A stretch of DNA of 19,731 bases from JALJPB01 sp963933115. Its GTDB lineage: Bacteria > Pseudomonadota > Gammaproteobacteria > Enterobacterales > Alteromonadaceae. Location: the NCBI GenBank assembly GCA_963933115.1, contig CAWVSL010000047.1, positions 1 to 19,731 on the forward strand. The letters are read 5' to 3'. Shown here piece by piece: positions 15,858-19,731 of this stretch. Positions within the stretch are counted from its first letter, which is position 1. The number at the start of each line of letters is the position of its first letter. Made by a program: the position numbers and the translations under genes. The notes under the pieces are model-generated. The model saw nothing but the letters and a program-made list of their open reading frames with translations, made no database searches and was not told the origin of the DNA.

Positions 15858-17819
15858 TTATTTTTTTGCATATCGGCGCTTTTTATAAGGCGCTTTTTTA
15901 TTGCCAGTAGTTAAGCCTTTTAGTTGAGTAGGCAAGTGCTCGCTAGCAATTTTAATAACATTATGTAAGGTCTCTACTAGCGGAGTCATGAAATTTTGAT
16001 AGCTGCTTTTTTTTTCACTAATCGCATTTAACGTTGCTTCCCATTGTGCTGTCATATCTGGTTTTGTAGCAATATCAGGTAGTGCAGCAATAAGTCCTTT
16101 ACCAACGTCTGTTGCTTGAATTTGTTTACCTTTACGTATTAAAAAACCACGATTAAAGAGTAAATCTATGATACCAGCCCTTGTGGCCTCTGTACCTAAG
16201 CCATCAGTATCTTTTAATATTTTTTTTATCTCTTTGTCACTAACAAATCGCCCAATACCGGTCATGGCAGACAGTAAACTTGCATCGGTAAAGTACTGAG
16301 GTGCTTGAGTAATTTTTTCTATCAGTTCTCCGTGTTGGCAATGTAAATTATCTTCCTTTTCAAGCTTTGGCAGCAATTGTTCGTTAAGTACGTAGTCACT
16401 ATTGGTAACATTATTGATGTTTTTTTCAAGTTTGGATTTTTGATTACCGCTATTACCGCTGTTAAATAAAATCTTCCAACCAATACTCACTGGACTTTTA
16501 GCATTTGCTTTAAATAATCCATTGGCGATTTCAATCTCAATAGTGGTTTGATGATAAAGGTAAGGGGGATAAAACTGAGCTAAATATTGGCGAACAATCA
16601 GTTGATAAACATTACTTTCAAAAGGGTTGAGATTTATATTTTCGGATGACTTTTCGGTTGGAATAATGGCGTGATGAGCAGTCACTTTTTTATCATTCCA
16701 GGCTTTACTTTTAATTTTGCTATCAGCCCCTTTGGCTGCAGTAGCTATGCTTGAGCTACTAGATGCTAACATCTTGATAATATTAGGTGCCTGTTTGAAA
16801 TGCGCGTTAGGTAAAAATCGACAATCACTACGAGGATAAGTGATCAATTGATATTTTTCATACAGTGACTGACAAACATCTAGTACTAACTTTGCGTTCA
16901 TTGAAAATCGCTTGGCGGCATCTATTTGAAGTGACGATAAACTATAAGGTAACGGAGCAGGTTGTTGTTTTTGTTCATATTTCGCCTCGTTTACTTTCGC
17001 AGGTTGATTATAAATTCGACTGACCACATTTTCAGCAAGACTTTTTACTAAAATTCTCCCTTCATCATCCATATAAGGTTGGCATTGTTCACTAGGCTGC
17101 CATTTTGCGATGAAGGTTTCATTATTACTTGTTTGAAGGTGTGCATGAACTTGATAAAAAGGTGTCGATTTAAAATTATCTATATCTAGTCCACGTTGAA
17201 CAACTAAGCCAAGAAGAGGAGTTTGCACTCTGCCGACGGATAAAACACCGTGAAAACCTACTTTCTGTCCCTGTATTGTGTAAGCTCGGGTTAAGTTAAT
17301 GCCATAAAGCCAATCTGCTCTTGAGCGGGCGAGTGCTGATATTGATAAAGGCATAAAATCACTATTCGCCTTTAGATTTTGTAATGCACGTTTGACTGCT
17401 GGGATATTTAAATCACTGATCAACAAGCGTTGAATATTGGTTTTTTTAGTTTTACTGACGTTGAGAAAATCGATAACTTCGTCTACAAGTAATTGCCCCT
17501 CACGGTCAGGGTCACCTGCATGAACAATCTCATCAGCTTGTTTGACTAATTTTTTTATTATGGCCAACTGACCTTTAGTTTTACTTTTTGCCTGTAATTG
17601 CCATTGTTGAGGTAAAATAGGTAGGTGATCAAATTGCCATTTTTTATATTTTTCATCATATGCCTCAGGCTGAGCTTGCTCAAGGATATGACCTATACAC
17701 CAAGTCACTTTATCGCCATTAGATAATTCAATATAGCCTTGCTGATTTTTTTGAGGTTTAGGAAAGGCTGCGGCAATAGCTCGGCCTAAACTTGGTTTTT
17801 CAGCTATGTATAATTTCAT
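15858..17819 (-). CDS. topB: DNA topoisomerase III
   Basis: A type IA topoisomerase that cuts and rejoins one DNA strand and decatenates replication and recombination intermediates. It has 653 residues, equal to E. coli TopB, with close agreement throughout. The TOPRIM domain has IAEKPSLGRAIA (5-16) with Glu7, and DPDRE (103-107) for Mg2+. The catalytic tyrosine is Tyr328 in LITYPRSDCR, the same number as in E. coli. Other conserved stretches are VLSVGRVQTP, DKKVTAHHAIIPT and DGLGTEATRAGI. It ends in a basic tail (KKRRYAKK), shorter than the E. coli tail. It is convergent with argR; a promoter candidate lies 31-59 bases upstream on the minus strand. Confidence 0.96.
   Translation of the reverse strand: MKLYIAEKPSLGRAIAAAFPKPQKNQQGYIELSNGDKVTWCIGHILEQAQPEAYDEKYKKWQFDHLPILPQQWQLQAKSKTKGQLAIIKKLVKQADEIVHAGDPDREGQLLVDEVIDFLNVSKTKKTNIQRLLISDLNIPAVKRALQNLKANSDFMPLSISALARSRADWLYGINLTRAYTIQGQKVGFHGVLSVGRVQTPLLGLVVQRGLDIDNFKSTPFYQVHAHLQTSNNETFIAKWQPSEQCQPYMDDEGRILVKSLAENVVSRIYNQPAKVNEAKYEQKQQPAPLPYSLSSLQIDAAKRFSMNAKLVLDVCQSLYEKYQLITYPRSDCRFLPNAHFKQAPNIIKMLASSSSSIATAAKGADSKIKSKAWNDKKVTAHHAIIPTEKSSENINLNPFESNVYQLIVRQYLAQFYPPYLYHQTTIEIEIANGLFKANAKSPVSIGWKILFNSGNSGNQKSKLEKNINNVTNSDYVLNEQLLPKLEKEDNLHCQHGELIEKITQAPQYFTDASLLSAMTGIGRFVSDKEIKKILKDTDGLGTEATRAGIIDLLFNRGFLIRKGKQIQATDVGKGLIAALPDIATKPDMTAQWEATLNAISEKKSSYQNFMTPLVETLHNVIKIASEHLPTQLKGLTTGNKKAPYKKRRYAKK
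15876..15899 (+). terminator. Possible argR terminator inside the 3' end of topB
   Basis: GCGCTT and AAGGCGC can form a 6 bp stem with one bulge, followed by CTTTTTTA on the plus strand, 30 bases after the argR stop. The bases also encode the lysine- and arginine-rich tail of TopB on the other strand, so the signal may be a by-product of coding. Confidence 0.3.
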
Positions 17820-17849
17820 TATTGATATAAGTTAAGTGATGTATTTAAG

Positions 17850-17878
17850 ATAATATATTTTAACTGTTGTTTTGTACA
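17850..17878 (-). promoter_or_regulatory. topB promoter candidate
   Basis: On the minus strand TGTACA (17878-17873) and TATTAT (17855-17850) are 17 bases apart and match the sigma-70 consensus in 4 and 5 of 6 bases. The start point would be near 17843, leaving a leader of about 24 bases before topB. Confidence 0.35.
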
Positions 17879-18121
17879 GCTATGATGTTGTCTCAATATG
17901 ATTAAGGTTTTATCTATTCGATATGCTTTTACACAGTTATTGTATGTAAGTATTCTAATCTAAAAGGTAAATTGTAATAATAGCGTTATTGCTCTACAAG
18001 TGTTTTCTTTGCTGTTTAAGTTATCGGTAATAAATTTCCTAAGTTAAATTCAGATATTTACTCGATCTTTGTTGATAAAAAGCCAGTGAAACACAACCGG
18101 GTATACTATTTTTAATAGGGC

Positions 18122-18150
18122 CATGTTCAGCTCTACAAGAGGTGAACATG
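18122..18150 (+). other. Strong stem-loop in the spacer before the CBS-domain gene
   Basis: CATGTTCA-G-CTCT (18122-18134) pairs with AGAG-G-TGAACATG (18138-18150): 12 paired positions and one G-G mismatch around the 3-base loop ACA. A smaller hairpin, CTATT-TTT-AATAG (18106-18118), stands just before it, and TATACT (18102-18107) could be a -10 element without a good -35. There is no T run after the stem. This is the only marked structure in the 428-base gap between topB and the CBS gene, apart from the topB promoter. It could be a leader structure or a protein-binding palindrome. Confidence 0.45.
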
Positions 18151-18247
18151 CGATTGCTGCATTTGCAAAAGACTGATGAATATTCAATTGCTATTAGTTT
18201 AGGTCGTGTTTATTAATTTAATATTTTTGAATATAAAAGGGGAAATG

Positions 18248-18676
18248 ATGACAGTAAAAAAAATAATGACTAAAACTATTGTTAGTATTGAGATGAATGA
18301 CTCATTGGCAGTAGTTAAACATATTTTTGATAACTCTGCCTTTCATCACCTATTAGTTATTGAGGCAGGTTTGATTGCTGGCGTTATTTCCGATAGAGAT
18401 TTACTTAAGGCGTTAAGTCCTAATATTGGTAAAGCGGCTGAATCTGTCAAAGATGCAGCGACACTGAATAAAAAGGCCCACCAAATTATGTCTCGAAATG
18501 TCATTAGTCTCCTGCCTAATGCTAGTATTTATCACGCAATATCAATATTTAACCAATATAATATATCTTGTATCCCTATTGTTGATATTGAAGGCAAACC
18601 TGTTGGTATTCTCAGTTGGCGTGATATTTTTAAATTGCTTGAAGCAAGGCGGAAATTACTACCATCATCGAAGTGA
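18248..18676 (+). CDS. Two-CBS-domain protein
   Basis: A stand-alone pair of CBS domains (142 residues), a cytosolic module that usually binds adenine nucleotides and senses energy or redox state; the partner is unknown. CBS1 covers about 3-58 (VKKIMTKTIVSI to GVISDRDLLKA), CBS2 about 79-133 (QIMSRNVISLLP to GILSWRDIFKLLE). Both end in the typical G-[IV]-[IL]-S-x-R-D pattern. The frame is open to a GTG at 18206, but AGGGG lies 5 bases before the ATG at 18248 (2 bases before the overlapping ATG at 18245), and MTVKKIMT is a typical family start. It is a single gene with a long leader holding the 18122-18150 hairpin. Confidence 0.85.
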   Translation: MTVKKIMTKTIVSIEMNDSLAVVKHIFDNSAFHHLLVIEAGLIAGVISDRDLLKALSPNIGKAAESVKDAATLNKKAHQIMSRNVISLLPNASIYHAISIFNQYNISCIPIVDIEGKPVGILSWRDIFKLLEARRKLLPSSK

Positions 18677-18871
18677 TTACTTATCATCTCCAGTTTATCA
18701 TTTCTAAGGGAGTAATTTTTAAATGACTAATCTAATATCACTGAGCGTTTTAAATATTCATCAGGGGTAATCGATAAACGTTAAAATAAGACAATAAATT
18801 ACCTTTCATATATTGCTTTGTCTGAAGTTCTAATCGCCTAAATATAAATTTTATACAGGGACTCATACTTC

Positions 18872-18880
18872 TGTTACAAT
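18872..18880 (+). promoter_or_regulatory. Extended -10 promoter of the 61-residue gene
   Basis: TGTTACAAT is a TGn extension joined to a TACAAT -10 element. TTATAC (18851-18856), 18 bases further upstream, is a poor -35. Transcription would start near 18887, about 27 bases before the ATG at 18914. Confidence 0.45.
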
Positions 18881-18913
18881 AGCGTAATTAAATTTAGATT
18901 AAGTGTTTTAAGT

Positions 18914-19099
18914 ATGCGTATAAAATTAATAGCTGACATTGAAAAGAAATTTGAACATGGTTGTTCAGCCGGAGAAGAGTTTGAAGCGGTATTAATTCAC
19001 CCTCGCTCGACTACTGTAGAGTTTATTACTGATGCTGATAAAGCACTAAGAGCTTTTAGTTATGAATATGAAGTTATTGAATCTGTTGAATTAGATTAA
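18914..19099 (+). CDS. Small protein of unknown function (61 residues)
   Basis: I do not recognise this protein. It is soluble and acidic, without a signal peptide, membrane segment or cysteine pair. It begins MRIKLIADIEKKFEHGCSAGE and ends in an alternating pattern (YEYEVIESVELD) that suggests beta strands, so a small barrel-like fold is possible. Support for being real: an extended -10 promoter 34 bases upstream, a strong terminator 44 bases downstream, and no competing frame. The ribosome site is weak (TTAAGT before the ATG). It forms a one-gene transcription unit between the CBS gene and the secreted-protein gene. Confidence 0.65.
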   Translation: MRIKLIADIEKKFEHGCSAGEEFEAVLIHPRSTTVEFITDADKALRAFSYEYEVIESVELD

Positions 19100-19142
19100 T
19101 TTCAAGCTAAGTATCTCAGTACAGTAATTTTTATATTTTAAT

Positions 19143-19206
19143 AAACCACTAATATATTTATATTGTTATTTTTTAAGTAGCAGTATAAATATATTAGTGG
19201 TTTTTA
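19143..19206. terminator. Terminator with 20 bp perfect stem
   Basis: 19143-19162 and 19184-19203 are perfect inverted copies (20 bp) around a 21-base loop, followed by TTTTTACTTTTATT on the plus strand. It lies 44 bases after the 61-residue gene and should end its transcript. In the minus direction the tail is also T-rich, so it may work both ways. Stem length and AT content exceed a minimal terminator. Confidence 0.7.
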
Positions 19207-19276
19207 CTTTTATTAGCTTAATATTGATCAGATTAATGGGGTTTTTCACCAAAGTCCCTAGTGTTTAGTTAACATC

Positions 19277-19316
19277 AATACTAAGTGCTCAAAAACGAGC
19301 ACTTAGTATTTTTTAT
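19277..19316. terminator. Terminator with 14 bp stem between convergent genes
   Basis: AATACTAAGTGCTC (19277-19290) and GAGCACTTAGTATT (19297-19310) pair perfectly around AAAAAC, followed by TTTT on the plus strand. It begins 14 bases after the stop of the minus-strand secreted-protein gene, so it probably serves that gene, while its T run also gives a second stop for plus-strand transcripts. Confidence 0.75.
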
Positions 19317-19324
19317 GCTAAATG

Positions 19325-19731
19325 TTATCTTCCAACATAAACTTTAATGACCTCATCTGAAAAATCATCTTTTATTGATAATGAAGCGATATCCTTGATT
19401 GTCACACTAGTATCAATATTTTTATTTTTAGGATACGTATACTTATCTAAGTAATTTGCGACATTATTAGCGTTGTATTTACTGGCAAAATTCATCATAA
19501 ACATATCATTACACTTTACTTTGTTCGCGATGAGTCTAGCGTTTGGTCTAGCTCGGTTAAATATGGGGAAATTTCTAATCTTTTGTTTTAATTTTATTGT
19601 CTCATCGCTACCTGCCAAAACACATAGCTTTGTTTCACGAGAATTATCTTTAGCAATAAACTTATAGGTTACTGCTTGTGCACTTGACACCATTAGAATT
19701 GATGATATTGATGCAGCTACTAGAGTTAATG
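19325..19731 (-). CDS. Secreted small protein, DUF3718-like, 5' end outside the window
   Basis: The frame stays open to the right edge of the window. The residues before the internal Met at 19693 read LTLVAASISSIL, giving a hydrophobic run that ends in SSAQA followed by VTYKF, a typical Sec signal peptide with an A-x-A cleavage site. The true start therefore lies beyond the window, and the ATG at 19693 is inside the signal sequence. The mature part is about 117 residues and basic, with two cysteines (KLCVLA and KVKCND) that could form a disulfide in the periplasm. The arrangement recalls DUF3718 exported proteins of Shewanella- and Colwellia-type bacteria, recognised from memory of the pattern only. 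Function unknown. A strong terminator follows 14 bases after the stop. Confidence 0.65.
   Translation of the reverse strand, partial: LTLVAASISSILMVSSAQAVTYKFIAKDNSRETKLCVLAGSDETIKLKQKIRNFPIFNRARPNARLIANKVKCNDMFMMNFASKYNANNVANYLDKYTYPKNKNIDTSVTIKDIASLSIKDDFSDEVIKVYVGR

Noticed and set aside
18723..18770. A 15-codon frame (ATG to TAA) after the CBS gene, preceded by AAGGGAG
   Set aside because: Spacing to the ribosome site is 10 bases, there is no promoter or terminator of its own, and a peptide this short cannot be supported from one sequence.

Overview
The window looks like chromosomal DNA of a marine gammaproteobacterium of the Alteromonadales, Colwellia-like. It is AT-rich, and TopB, ArgR, FeoB, oligopeptidase B and glutaryl-CoA dehydrogenase all read like close relatives of gammaproteobacterial proteins. 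The genus is an inference from composition and family resemblance. I see no rRNA, tRNA, CRISPR array, insertion sequence or prophage.

Layout. At the left edge are a short AAAAAC repeat and a terminator-like hairpin. Next is an ACR3-type arsenite efflux gene cut by one in-frame TAG (157-1233), converging on ptrB (minus). A 545-base spacer follows, holding a possible small RNA with its own promoter and terminator, then a promoter overlapped by a Fur box that drives feoA-feoB (ferrous iron uptake, 1-base overlap). Then come an RluA-family pseudouridine synthase with a long N-terminal extension and a convergent proline iminopeptidase.

From 9505 to 15146 lies the most unusual block. A LysR regulator is divergent from a glutaryl-CoA dehydrogenase. 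The latter is followed by a single-chain alpha+beta 2-oxo acid dehydrogenase E1 and, overlapping it by one base, a FabD-like acyltransferase. No E2 or E3 gene is present, and both the E1 and the acyltransferase have changed signature residues. A plausible reading is that a 2-oxo acid is decarboxylated, the acyl group is moved to a carrier or CoA, and an acyl-CoA is oxidised. Substrate and partners are unknown.

The right part has argR (plus) converging on topB (minus). A spacer with a strong hairpin precedes a two-CBS-domain protein. A 61-residue orphan protein has its own extended -10 promoter. Two strong terminators then separate it from a minus-strand secreted protein that runs off the right edge.

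Several starts are better placed by ribosome binding sites than by the longest open frame: ptrB and lysR use GTG, while gcdH, the E1 and the CBS gene most likely start a few codons inside their frames.
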